From: Candidatus Parcubacteria bacterium
Lineage (GTDB): Bacteria; Patescibacteriota; Patescibacteriia; Buchananbacterales; SURF-54
Reading direction: 5' to 3'
Length of the DNA stretch: 47,860 bases
Assembly: GCA_003599635.1 (NCBI GenBank)
Contig: QZIX01000011.1
Span: forward strand, 1 to 47,860
The translations under genes and the position numbers were made by a program. Positions within the stretch are counted from its first letter, which is position 1. Every line of letters starts with the position of its first letter. Positions 15,806 through 23,873 of this stretch are shown one piece after another. The notes beneath the pieces were generated by a model. It had not been told where the DNA came from. It saw nothing but the letters and a program-made list of their open reading frames with translations, and ran no database searches.

Positions 15806-17437
15806 ATGAAATCTAATTTCGAAAAAATAATCAAACACTTGATTAAAGTTGACCCTGAAGACAGATCTGCTTTTGTAATTGCCAGACGGAAAATGTCTAA
15901 CAGCTTAAAAATAGCTCCGCCGCAAAGTTCAGACCTTATAAGAACCTACCGTCAACTGTTAAAAAAGAAAAAAATAAAAGAGAACAAAACTGTACTGAAC
16001 TTTCTTAAAAAAAGAGAAGTTCGCACAATTTCCGGAGTCGCACCAATTGCCGTTTTAACAAAGCCCTACCCTTGTCCCGGAAAATGCATTTATTGCCCGA
16101 CTGAAAGCAAAATGCCCAAAAGCTACCTTTCCAGCGAACCGGCTGTAATGAGGGCCATAATCAATAATTTTGACCCGTTCAAGCAGGTGCGGATGCGTTT
16201 ACGGGCGCTAGGCGCAAACGGTCATGAGCTTGATAAATGCGAACTGATTATTTTGGGAGGTACCTGGTCATTTTTGCCGAAACCGTATCAACAAAATTTT
16301 ATCAGAAGATGCTTTGACGGTTTGAATGGAAAAATTTCCAAAAATCTTGCTTCGGCTCAAAAGCTGAATGAAACTGCCAAAAATCGCTGTGTCGGCATTA
16401 CCGTGGAAACCCGGCCGGATTATATTGACGCTGAAGAAATCGCCCGGATGAGAAACTTGGGTGTTACCAAAGTTGAAATCGGCCTTCAAAATATTAGTGA
16501 CGACATTTTAAAGCTTAACAAACGTGGACATAATGTCAATGACGTTATTGAGGCGACAAAAATGCTAAAAGACGCCGGTTTTAAGGTTGGTTACCATTTA
16601 ATGCCTAACCTTTTGGGCGCAACTGTAAAATCGGATCTGGAGATGTTTAAAAAAATATTTAATGACAATAACTTTAAGCCGGATTATCTGAAAATCTATC
16701 CTTGCGTGGTTACCAAAAATTCACGGCTTTACAAGCTGTGGCGGCAAAAAAAATATAAATCTTATACCGACAAACAGCTTTGCAATTTGCTTTTGCAAAT
16801 TAAAAAAATCATGCCTCCGTATGTCCGCATCAGCCGTTTGGTCCGCGACATCCCTTCAGAAAACATTGTTGCGGGAAATAAAATTTCCAATTTGAGGCAG
16901 CTGTTGAGCGACGATTTAAAAAAGAAAAAAATCACCTGCCGCTGCATCAGATGCCGGGAAACAGGGCATAATTTAGCTGATAGCGCATCGCTAATAGCTA
17001 ATGGCAGCAAACCTAAATTAAAAATTAAAAAATATCCGGCTTCAGATGGCACTGAATATTTCTTAAGTTATGAAAGCAGTAACAGGAAAATTTTATACGC
17101 TTTTTTAAGATTAAGATTGCCTAAAAAAACCGACGCGGAAATTATCAAAGCAATTCCTGAAATTGATAATTCCGCTTTAATCCGCGAATTGCATACTTAC
17201 GGACAATTGATACCGTTAAGAAAAACCGGCCAGGTACAGCATACTGGTTTTGGAAAGAAACTTATGGCTGAAGCGGAAAAAATCTGCCGGCAAAGTAAAT
17301 TAAAAAAAATTGCCGTAATTTCCGGAATCGGAGTCAGGCAATACTATAAAAAATTAGGCTACAGACTGGAAGACAGTTATATGACCAAAACCTTAAAAAA
17401 AAGGCCAACTAATAATAGTCAGCCAGCCTTTTCATGA
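15806..17437 (+). CDS. elp3: Elp3-type tRNA uridine-34 modification enzyme
   Basis: Radical-SAM plus acetyltransferase enzyme that makes 5-carboxymethyluridine at the tRNA wobble base from acetyl-CoA. The N-terminal tRNA-binding region is followed by the radical-SAM cysteine motif YPCPGKCIYCPT (about 88-98), GGTWSFLP and VETRPDYI. The GNAT domain occupies the last 110 residues (QHTGFGKKLMAEAEKI, GVRQYYKKLGYRLEDSYM). The length of 543 matches archaeal and eukaryotic Elp3 without other Elongator subunits. Its 3' end overlaps the convergent gene by 19 bases. The neighbouring Trm9-like methyltransferase could act next. Confidence 0.93.
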   Translation: MKSNFEKIIKHLIKVDPEDRSAFVIARRKMSNSLKIAPPQSSDLIRTYRQLLKKKKIKENKTVLNFLKKREVRTISGVAPIAVLTKPYPCPGKCIYCPTESKMPKSYLSSEPAVMRAIINNFDPFKQVRMRLRALGANGHELDKCELIILGGTWSFLPKPYQQNFIRRCFDGLNGKISKNLASAQKLNETAKNRCVGITVETRPDYIDAEEIARMRNLGVTKVEIGLQNISDDILKLNKRGHNVNDVIEATKMLKDAGFKVGYHLMPNLLGATVKSDLEMFKKIFNDNNFKPDYLKIYPCVVTKNSRLYKLWRQKKYKSYTDKQLCNLLLQIKKIMPPYVRISRLVRDIPSENIVAGNKISNLRQLLSDDLKKKKITCRCIRCRETGHNLADSASLIANGSKPKLKIKKYPASDGTEYFLSYESSNRKILYAFLRLRLPKKTDAEIIKAIPEIDNSALIRELHTYGQLIPLRKTGQVQHTGFGKKLMAEAEKICRQSKLKKIAVISGIGVRQYYKKLGYRLEDSYMTKTLKKRPTNNSQPAFS

Positions 17438-17916
17438 TCATATAATAAAAGGAGCGTCTGGTCAATTTTCTCTTTAGTTCTGCCTTTTCCTTTTTTTATT
17501 ATTTCTACTAAACTCCTGTATCTTAAGATCTGTTCAATAGTGGGGCTTTTGCGCCTACGTTTTCTGTTAAAATAAGCAAGCATATCTTTGGCGGAAAAAT
17601 ATCCAAGAGTAGTGTCAACCGGGTTGGCTGGAATTCCATCTTCCACCAGCAAAAAGATGATTTCCCTGCATGTAACTCTTTTCGCCGGACTAAAGGACCA
17701 AGACTCCCTGACGCCTTTCCATAAACCCAGATAAATTGCTGAAATCTTTTTCCTTTTTTGCAAATCGTTTATTTCTTCTGCCAGGATTTGTGAAATATCT
17801 TCACGAATCTTCCTGATAAAATAAGGCGGCACTATGCCCATTTTGATAATGCCGACGACAAGTTTGTAATGTTTCTCAGAAAATGCCGGCATGGCTGTAC
17901 TTTTCTGTATATTCAT
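17419..17916 (-). CDS. Hypothetical protein, 165 aa
   Basis: Basic, mostly helical protein with no recognised family. A strong SD (AAAGGAGAGG) precedes the ATG. The stretch KRVTCREIIFLLVEDGIPANPVD and the later SPTIEQILRYRSLVEIIKKG resemble helical DNA- or RNA-binding segments, but I cannot name a fold. It is convergent with elp3, and its last six codons lie inside the 3' end of elp3, so one of the two genes constrains the other there. Confidence 0.65.
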   Translation of the reverse strand: MNIQKSTAMPAFSEKHYKLVVGIIKMGIVPPYFIRKIREDISQILAEEINDLQKRKKISAIYLGLWKGVRESWSFSPAKRVTCREIIFLLVEDGIPANPVDTTLGYFSAKDMLAYFNRKRRRKSPTIEQILRYRSLVEIIKKGKGRTKEKIDQTLLLLYDHEKAG

Positions 17917-17991
17917 TTTATTCCTCTCCTTTACTTGGAAGGTTGTCTAGGAACCTATAATATCCTATAATAATAATGTTAATAGCGCAAT

Positions 17992-18633
17992 ATGGATAAA
18001 AAAAATTATAAAATTATTGCCAACTTCTTTTTTGAAATGGGCATGCTAAAACGGCAGCGCGAAGAGGGGCCGGCCATGGCGGGAATAATGTCCGACGCCA
18101 CAAGCATTGCCGATCACAGTATGCGCGCCGCCTTAATCGCTTATTTTCTGGGAATGCTTGAAAATGCCGACGCCAAAGAATGCGCTTTGATGTGTCTGTT
18201 CCATGATCTGCCGGAAACAAGGACTTTGGATTTACATAAAGTGGCAGCGAGATATATTGACACCAGAGAAGCCGAACGAGAAGCTTTTAATGAACAAATT
18301 TACAATCTGCCTGAAAAATTGAAAAATCAGCTGAAATACTACTGGGAAGCGACCGAAAAAAGGAACACCAAGGAAGGAATAATCGCCAAAGACGCCGACT
18401 GGCTTGAACATGCAGTTTCTGCCCGGGAATACATTGTTCTAGGATATAAGGGAATGCAAAATTGGATTGATAATGTAAAAAAAGCTTTGGAAACTGACTC
18501 GGCCAAAAAATTGCTGGCAATAATTGAAAAATCAGATTTAAACGATTGGTATTCAGGATTAAAAAGAATGACTTACAAAAAAATAAAAGGAAAAAATGTA
18601 CTAAGGGTAAAAAAACATAAAAGAGGCGGCTAA
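17992..18633 (+). CDS. HD-domain hydrolase, YfbR/HDDC2-like 5'-deoxynucleotidase
   Basis: Metal-dependent phosphohydrolase. HD-type metal ligands are visible: H in SIADHSMRAAL (about residue 41), HD in LFHDLPETRT (about 70), and D in AKDADWLEHAV (about 134). This spacing and the 213-residue length fit the HD_3 group that includes YfbR and HDDC2, which dephosphorylate deoxynucleoside monophosphates; the substrate is inferred. It has its own forward unit ending in a terminator. Confidence 0.82.
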   Translation: MDKKNYKIIANFFFEMGMLKRQREEGPAMAGIMSDATSIADHSMRAALIAYFLGMLENADAKECALMCLFHDLPETRTLDLHKVAARYIDTREAEREAFNEQIYNLPEKLKNQLKYYWEATEKRNTKEGIIAKDADWLEHAVSAREYIVLGYKGMQNWIDNVKKALETDSAKKLLAIIEKSDLNDWYSGLKRMTYKKIKGKNVLRVKKHKRGG

Positions 18634-18648
18634 AGTAAATTTTGAAGC

Positions 18649-18676
18649 AGCGGCAAAATAAAGCCGCTTTTTTTAT
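18649..18676 (+). terminator. Intrinsic terminator
   Basis: AGCGGC-AAAATAAA-GCCGCT followed by TTTTTTT. Confidence 0.85.
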
Positions 18677-18726
18677 TGCTCAAATTAAAAAAACAACTGT
18701 TTGCTGCCTCGTCGTTTTATTCTAAA

Positions 18727-19664
18727 TAGAAATGCGACATAGAGTGATATAATTATAAAGTTCTAACTAAGTAATTATAATCAAAACTATGCCGCACTAT
18801 AATTCTATCACAAAGATTAAGATTTGTTGGAGTCTTTACCAAAACATGGTATCTCCAGAAGAAATACCTCAGCAGTTAGGAATTCATAGGGCGACAGTTT
18901 ACCGTTGGCTAAAAGGCATTAAATTGAAAGGAATTAATAAATTCATTCGGGATTACAAACAAGCCAAGAAAGGCAGACGGCAACCGAGAAAAACCCATCC
19001 GATAATTAAGGCTAGAATCTACCGAATTAGAAAAGAAAAACACGATTGTTGCGGTGAAAAGATTAAATATTTTCTTAAAACAGAATGCAGACAAATAGTT
19101 TCGGTTTCCACCATTTATCGGATTTTAAATGAAAAATACCAATTAAGCTCAAAGTGGAAGAAATATTGCAAGCGAGGACATCTCAAAAAAGGCGAAAAGC
19201 CGAGAGAATCTATTCAAACTGACACGGTAGACTTAGGAGAACTATTTGCTTTTAATGCTATTGATACTTTTACCAAGGAAGCTGCAGTCATCATCAAACC
19301 AGCATTAGACGCCGCTTTCGCCGGCAGGCAAGCACTCAAAGAACATTTAAGTTTTTTTGAAAGGGTTGATCATATCCAGAAAGACGGCGGTTCGGAATTC
19401 AAAGCGGAGTGGCAAGCTTATGCCAAAAAACACATTTCCAGTATCAGAACGGCGCGACCTTACAAGAAAAACGAACAGGCATTTATTGAAAGATTCAACG
19501 GCATCTTGCGAAAAGAGTGCCTGGGCTATCTGACCTACAAGAAAAAAGACTTAAAAACACTCCAAGAAAAAGTTAATCAATACCTTGATTATTATCATAA
19601 CCAAAGGCCCCATCTCTCGCTAGGGATGAAAACACCTAAGGAATTCGCTATGTCACATTTGACA
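18727..19664 (+). mobile_element. IS481-like insertion sequence
   Basis: About 940 bp with a single transposase ORF. Imperfect terminal inverted repeats were found by eye: left AAATGCGACATAGAG (18730-18744) against right CGCTATGTCACATTT (19646-19660), matching at 13 of 15 positions. The right end closes with TTTGACA, giving a TGTC-type terminus. The transposase stop lies inside the right repeat. No clear target duplication was seen. Confidence 0.75.
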
Positions 19665-19667
19665 TGA
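18789..19667 (+). CDS. IS481-like transposase
   Basis: DDE recombinase of 292 residues. An N-terminal helix-turn-helix (PEEIPQQLGIHRATVYRWLKG, residues 21-41) is followed by a second helical region and an rve catalytic core with D in QTDTVDLGE, D in QKDGGSEFKAEW and E in NEQAFIERFNGILRKE, then the usual YLDYYHNQRPH. All three acidic residues are present and the ORF is intact, so the element may be active. It opens the accessory island that contains the ankyrin genes. Confidence 0.92.
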   Translation: MPHYNSITKIKICWSLYQNMVSPEEIPQQLGIHRATVYRWLKGIKLKGINKFIRDYKQAKKGRRQPRKTHPIIKARIYRIRKEKHDCCGEKIKYFLKTECRQIVSVSTIYRILNEKYQLSSKWKKYCKRGHLKKGEKPRESIQTDTVDLGELFAFNAIDTFTKEAAVIIKPALDAAFAGRQALKEHLSFFERVDHIQKDGGSEFKAEWQAYAKKHISSIRTARPYKKNEQAFIERFNGILRKECLGYLTYKKKDLKTLQEKVNQYLDYYHNQRPHLSLGMKTPKEFAMSHLT

Positions 19668-19681
19668 AAGAGAACGATGGC

Positions 19682-19710
19682 TTGACAAAATTAAATATAC
19701 GTGCTATTAA
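19682..19710 (+). promoter_or_regulatory. Promoter downstream of the IS
   Basis: TTGACA, 17-bp spacer, TATTAA, starting 18 bases beyond the IS right end. It probably drives the 81-aa membrane gene and perhaps the first ankyrin module. Confidence 0.6.
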
Positions 19711-19772
19711 ATTATGTTGGCTCTTTTAAATAAGCAATCAACCATTTTGTTTTCCAAACAAGGAGAAGAAAA

Positions 19773-20018
19773 ATGAAAAAGCTTATCGTTGTTATCAGGC
19801 TCATTATTGGTGTAGTTTCCGGAGCCTTTACTTTGTTTTTCATTCTTTTCGGTGTGTATTGTTTTGTGGTCCCATTTTTTGTTAAGGGGTCAGAGGTGCT
19901 GGTTGTGGGCACATTTATATCACTTCTTTTTGCATATCCATCTGGCAAACTTGCACTTCAATGCCTAAGCAAAGAACAAGCGGAAGCTTTTAAAAGGTAT
20001 GACCCTCTTGACCAATAA
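19773..20018 (+). CDS. Small membrane protein, 81 aa
   Basis: Two predicted transmembrane helices (about 4-36 and 40-56) with a short cytoplasmic tail ending KRYDPLDQ. The leader AACAAGGAGAAGAAAAATG is a good SD and almost identical to the leaders of both ankyrin genes downstream, which suggests these genes belong to one duplicated family of transcription units. No known family was recognised. The ORF track's reverse ORF across it is a shadow. Confidence 0.7.
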   Translation: MKKLIVVIRLIIGVVSGAFTLFFILFGVYCFVVPFFVKGSEVLVVGTFISLLFAYPSGKLALQCLSKEQAEAFKRYDPLDQ

Positions 20019-20115
20019 GATTGGGGTTGAGCGATGGTGTTAGGTTGGAAGAAGAAGCCGGGATAAAAAGCATTTTTGGTTTTAGTTTGGTCAATTCTAA
20101 TGTGGAGGCTAGAAA

Positions 20116-20478
20116 ATGAGTGAACGAATCAGCGCAGCCAGGAGAAGGGTATGGGAATTAGCACGTGCTATTCTAAACCCGGAAATAGGGGCAAATCGCC
20201 TGGTTGACATCACGGACATCGAATTGATAACGGCCGAATAGGGAAGATTCACAGACCAAGAGAGATTCTTAATCACAGTCTGCATCCCTGAAGTCAGGGA
20301 AAGTATCCGGGAAAAGAGGAATGATCTTTATTGGCGTTGTTATTAGGCTACCGCCAATAATCTTTTGGAACTTTTTTCTGATGCCAGGTATACGATCGAA
20401 GAGTTCAACAGGGCTTTAGACGAAGCTAAAGCAAGGGAAACAAAAAAAACAATGGTCGGGCTTGTTGAACTTCCTTAA
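20116..20478 (+). pseudogene. Small module ORF interrupted by two in-frame TAG codons
   Basis: From ATG 20116 (SD TGGAGG) one frame runs 120 codons to TAA 20476-20478, broken only by TAG at 20239-20241 and 20344-20346. All three segments look coding: ISAARRRVWELARAI, then GRFTDQERFLITVCIPEVRE, then ATANNLLELFSDARYTIEEF. The final TKKTMVGLVELP is identical to the end of the small ORF before the second ankyrin gene. The simplest reading is a nonsense-broken paralogue; translation of only the first 41 codons is also possible. Family unknown. Confidence 0.65.
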
Positions 20479-20493
20479 ACAAGGAGAAAGAAA

Positions 20494-21465
20494 ATGAAAA
20501 AGGGAAAAGGTCCAGTCGTCGTAGCGGCAATTGCTGCCTTTGCCTTAGTTTTATCCTGTTTTATTTTTTCGGGTTCAGAAGATGCAAACAAAGCGTCAAA
20601 AACCGCACATAACGATTATGAAAAAGCCACGGAAATCTGGCTTGGCACCGGAGCAAAAATTGATGAACATAACGATTGGGGCAAAACGCCGCTGATAGAG
20701 GCTGTTGAAGGCGGAAATGCGCAATTTGTTTCGGCGCTGCTTGACGCCGGAGCGAAAATTGACAAACAAGGTTATTCTGGCGACACCGCTCTAATAACTG
20801 CTGTAAGGCAAGGAAACGAAGAACTTGTTTCGGTCAATATAAGGCCTAGGGACAATACGGCGCTAATAACTGCAGTATGGGAAGAAAATACGGGGATTGT
20901 TTCTTTACTGATCAATGCCAATGCTGATGTCAATATGAAAAACTTCTCAAGTGAAACGGCTCTAAGTATAGCAGCCAAGCGGGAAAATTTACCAATAATG
21001 AAATTATTGATTGATGCCGGTGCAAAAGCTGATTTTCTAGCTGATACAATATTTTCAGAGCGCCAGGAGGAGAAGCTTGTCGCGACCTTAGTCAGTGCCG
21101 GCGCGTATGTTGATCGCCTTCTTTATGAAAATGCGGATTATGAAACCCAAAAAGCTATCCTTCAAGACTGCCTGGTAAATGCAATTTTGGATGGCAAAAC
21201 CGATGATGTTCGTTATTTACTAAATAATGGAGGAGATCCAGTAATTCCAGGCTCTTCAGGAAAAATCCCCTTGAAATTGGCACTGCAACATCGGAAAAAA
21301 AATATCAGGGATATTATTATCCAAGACTGTTTTTTTTCAGCACTGCGGACAGGGAAAATTGAAGCCGTTCAAATCTTGATGGATCATGGTGTAAATCCGA
21401 AAGACTCGGGCTTATCCGACCAGGAAATATGCGGGATAATGGCCAGACTTGAATTAAAGTACTGA
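20494..21465 (+). CDS. Membrane-anchored ankyrin-repeat protein 1
   Basis: A hydrophobic N-terminal segment (residues 8-26, with a possible lipobox VLSC) anchors about six to seven ankyrin repeats with the usual G-TPL-A...G...V..LL..GA pattern (GKTPLIEAVEGGNAQFVSAL). One repeat is shortened at SVNIRPRDNTALITAV, as if a partial deletion joined two repeats. The C-terminal third (DCLVNAILDGKTDDVRYLL, IPLKLALQH) is clearly homologous to the second ankyrin protein at 22383. The repeats would face outside the cytoplasm and mediate protein binding; the partner is unknown. Confidence 0.85.
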   Translation: MKKGKGPVVVAAIAAFALVLSCFIFSGSEDANKASKTAHNDYEKATEIWLGTGAKIDEHNDWGKTPLIEAVEGGNAQFVSALLDAGAKIDKQGYSGDTALITAVRQGNEELVSVNIRPRDNTALITAVWEENTGIVSLLINANADVNMKNFSSETALSIAAKRENLPIMKLLIDAGAKADFLADTIFSERQEEKLVATLVSAGAYVDRLLYENADYETQKAILQDCLVNAILDGKTDDVRYLLNNGGDPVIPGSSGKIPLKLALQHRKKNIRDIIIQDCFFSALRTGKIEAVQILMDHGVNPKDSGLSDQEICGIMARLELKY

Positions 21466-21472
21466 AAGTTAA

Positions 21473-21509
21473 AAGGGCTTATTCTTTATAGATAGGCCCT
21501 TATTTTTTC
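21473..21509 (+). terminator. Intrinsic terminator after ankyrin gene 1
   Basis: AAGGGC..TAT / ATA..GCCCTT stem followed by TATTTTTT. Confidence 0.75.
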
Positions 21510-21642
21510 CTTAAAAAACGGATGAAACTTCTATTTCCATAAACAAAAAAATTTAGATTCAAAAATAAGCCAAAAGCCCACAATAAGGTTTGATGGTCCG
21601 AATTATTTAGCTAAATATTTAAATTTTAAAGGAGCTGCATGC

Positions 21643-21658
21643 GACATTCGCGAATGTC
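21643..21658. promoter_or_regulatory. 16-bp perfect palindrome
   Basis: GACATTCGCGAATGTC, a perfect dyad in an otherwise degenerate interval. It could be an operator left from a lost gene; no adjacent intact gene explains it. Confidence 0.35.
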
Positions 21659-21684
21659 ACCTTCTATATTTATTAAAAAAGGCC

Positions 21685-21813
21685 TCACCAGAAAAAACTG
21701 ATGCGGCATTTAAGAAAAGTATTCTTCCTTTCGGAATCGGTATCGCCGGCTTCTTTGAATTTTTCAACTAGTTTGAAAAATTCAGACATCATAATATTTA
21801 ATGTCATAACCAT
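21685..21813 (-). pseudogene. Coding-like remnant, reverse strand
   Basis: A 42-codon reverse ORF without an SD. It encodes MSEFFKLVEKFKEAGDTDSE, a charged helical stretch that looks protein-like and then runs out in NTFLKCRISFFW. It may be the end of a decayed gene. The forward frame across the same bases has no start codon and is probably its shadow. Confidence 0.35.
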
Positions 21814-21878
21814 GTAATGTCTTTATTCAGAATGCGTTTTATCCATCGGTATTTTTCTTCTTTATTTGATTTAGGCAT
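21804..21878 (-). pseudogene. Transposase N-terminal fragment
   Basis: Twenty-four codons, MPKSNKEEKYRWIKRILNKD then ITWL and TGA. The EEKxRWIKxILNKxI pattern resembles the start of transposases with an N-terminal helix-turn-helix; the rest is missing. This is a scrap of a second mobile element in the island. Confidence 0.5.
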
Positions 21879-21945
21879 AATTTTTGACATATGCCCTCAG
21901 AATATCCTAAAAGTGCAAAATGTGTGTGCACATTACCACAGCCTA

Positions 21946-21974
21946 TTGACAAACTATTATGGATTCGGTAATAT
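21946..21974 (+). promoter_or_regulatory. Promoter of the second ankyrin module
   Basis: TTGACA, 17-bp spacer, TAATAT. It places the transcript start near 21981, upstream of the SD at 22021 and incompatible with the track's TTG start at 21978. Confidence 0.75.
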
Positions 21975-22032
21975 TTATTGTTGCTCAAAGAGGGTATTTT
22001 GCAAGGGGATCTTTTTTACAAGGAGGATACGA

Positions 22033-22367
22033 ATGTTAAAAAACGAACCGGTATCCGGGCAGAATCAGATTTCACTGATCCATCTTCGGCAGGACTCCCT
22101 AACGAAGAACCAAACGTTCCAGAACTTGTTGTAGGCGAATTTTATCGTTACGAACAGCTGCCGGAAGGATCAGTCTTCGCACTGCCGGGGGAATCAGGAT
22201 TCTATTTCAAACTTAACGACGATTTCTTCGTCCAGACAGAACTCAAGACAGAACTGGACTACATGGAACCGGTCCCAGAAAAAAAAATATGGAAAGGCGT
22301 GGGAGTTGCACAAAAAGTGAACGAAGAAACAAAAAAAACAATGGTCGGGCTTGTTGAACTTCCTTAA
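22033..22367 (+). CDS. Module small protein with out-of-frame start (apparent -1 shift)
   Basis: An ideal SD (AAGGAGGATACGA) precedes ATG 22033, but that frame ends after 33 codons. The long, conserved-looking frame (RAESDFTDPSSAGLPNEE ... TKKTMVGLVELP, ending at 22367) is in -1, reached exactly at ATG TTA AAA AAC, an A_AAA_AAC slippery heptamer in phase. Either one A has been lost from a seven-A run, or slippage restores the frame; the product would then start MLKKRTGIRAE, about 110 aa. The domain (VVGEFYRYEQLPEGSVFALP) is not recognised. The last 12 residues equal those of the broken ORF at 20116. The ankyrin gene follows after 15 bases. Confidence 0.65.
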
Positions 22368-22382
22368 ACAAGGAGAAAAAAA

Positions 22383-23648
22383 ATGAAAAAGGGAAACGGT
22401 TACAAGGCAGTAGTCGCGGTCGCTGTTGTCGGAATAATTATAGCAGCAGCGATTCTTATTCCGGGTGTAACATGGTTAAAAAGGTCGGCAACATCAGGAT
22501 ATGCGAAAAATATCGACGCCTGGATTGAAAAAGGTGTCCGACTCGACGCTGAGGATAACTTCGGCAAAACTGCGCTCATGATGGCCGTAGAGGCGGAAAA
22601 TACCGAGCTTGTTCTTGTCCTCCTTAAGGCCGACGCAGACATTAACCATATAAACAGGTATGGAAATACTGCGTTAAGAACCGCTGTAATGCAGGGAAAC
22701 GTAAAACTTGTCTATCAGCTAATCAAGGCAAGCGCCAAGGTCAATAACGGCAGATCAGCTCTTCTAACCGCCGTTTCTTCAGAAGATTTGCCAATCATTG
22801 ATTTATTGATCGACAATAACGCCAACCTTGATGTTATTGAAGGAAATGATACACTGCTTTCGGCGGCTGTAAAAACAGGCAACGAAGAAGTAGTTTCCAG
22901 GCTGCTCAATGCCGGAGCCCGTATTGATATGACAGATCCTTACGGACAAACAGCGCTTCATGTCGCCTCCGAATTCGGTCATTTGCCAATCGTTAATTTA
23001 TTGATTGAAAATGACGCGAATCTTGACGCAACGGACAGCAATGGCATCACGCCGCTGATGGCAGCTGTCAGTAGAAAAAACACAGCAATTGCTTCCGCGC
23101 TTATCAAAGCCGGTGCGGATATCAGCCCAAGGTCTCCAGGAGGAACTGCCTTATTAATCGCGGCTCAATTAGAACATCTGCCGACGGTTAAACTATTGGT
23201 TGAAGCCGGGTCGGAGTTAGATATTAAAAATGATGAAGTAACGTCTGTTCTGATATGGGCTGTAAAAAAAGGACATACAAAACTTCTTACTACCTTGCTT
23301 TATGCCGGCGCAAACACCAATCGATATCTTTACCAAATGGCTGACTGCCGGGTAAAAAAGGTAATGATACAGGATTGCCTGACAAGTTCAATAATCAAAG
23401 GCAATACTGAAAATATCAAGTTCTTTTTGAATGAAGGAGCTGATGTTACGGTTCGTGACACTTTCGGAAGAATACCCCTGAAATTGGCACTCGAGCAAGG
23501 CAAGGGAGAGGTAAGACACATTGTAGTTCAAAGCTACTTCTTTGAAGAATTAAAGCACGGAAAAGTTGCAAATAAAGAGTGGCTGGATTGGGACGGCGAC
23601 GCAAGAGAATTCGGTTTTCCGGAAAACATAACCGCCATGAAACATTAA
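22383..23648 (+). CDS. Membrane-anchored ankyrin-repeat protein 2
   Basis: The 421-residue paralogue of the protein at 20494. The N-terminal anchor is residues 8-31 (KAVVAVAVVGIIIAAAILIP). About nine ankyrin repeats follow (GKTALMMAVEAENTELVLVL, GQTALHVASEFGHLPIVNLL, GGTALLIAAQLEHLPTVKLL), then a C-terminal region shared with protein 1 (DCLTSSIIKGNTENIKFFL, IPLKLALEQ). The last repeat differs from that of protein 1. Leader and first codons (AACAAGGAGAAA, ATGAAAAAGGGAAA) are nearly identical to those of protein 1, evidence for duplication. Ligand unknown. Confidence 0.88.
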   Translation: MKKGNGYKAVVAVAVVGIIIAAAILIPGVTWLKRSATSGYAKNIDAWIEKGVRLDAEDNFGKTALMMAVEAENTELVLVLLKADADINHINRYGNTALRTAVMQGNVKLVYQLIKASAKVNNGRSALLTAVSSEDLPIIDLLIDNNANLDVIEGNDTLLSAAVKTGNEEVVSRLLNAGARIDMTDPYGQTALHVASEFGHLPIVNLLIENDANLDATDSNGITPLMAAVSRKNTAIASALIKAGADISPRSPGGTALLIAAQLEHLPTVKLLVEAGSELDIKNDEVTSVLIWAVKKGHTKLLTTLLYAGANTNRYLYQMADCRVKKVMIQDCLTSSIIKGNTENIKFFLNEGADVTVRDTFGRIPLKLALEQGKGEVRHIVVQSYFFEELKHGKVANKEWLDWDGDAREFGFPENITAMKH

Positions 23649-23656
23649 AATCCTTA

Positions 23657-23694
23657 CAGGCCTATCTAAAAAATAGGCCTGTTATTTTATTTTT
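23657..23694 (+). terminator. Intrinsic terminator after ankyrin gene 2
   Basis: CAGGCCTAT-CTAAAAA-ATAGGCCTG followed by TTATTTTATTTTT. Confidence 0.88.
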
Positions 23695-23873
23695 ACAATT
23701 TACTATTATATATTAATACACTTCAATTATACTGAAATTAAAAAAACCGCACTAAAAATTTTGATGCGGCAAATTTTTTTAAGAAACGTCAAGATTATCT
23801 TCAAAATCCTGCGGCTGTTCAACTATCTAAAAAAAACGAGATGCTGTTAAATCATAAATTGATACCAGAACAA

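Noticed and set aside
21526-21771. Forward start-less open frame after ankyrin gene 1
   Set aside because: It has no start codon and appears to mirror a more protein-like reverse frame (21685-21813).
21978-22032. TTG start for the 129-aa ORF
   Set aside because: It lies at the predicted transcription start and has no SD; the SD and ATG at 22021-22035 are clearly the initiation site, although out of frame.
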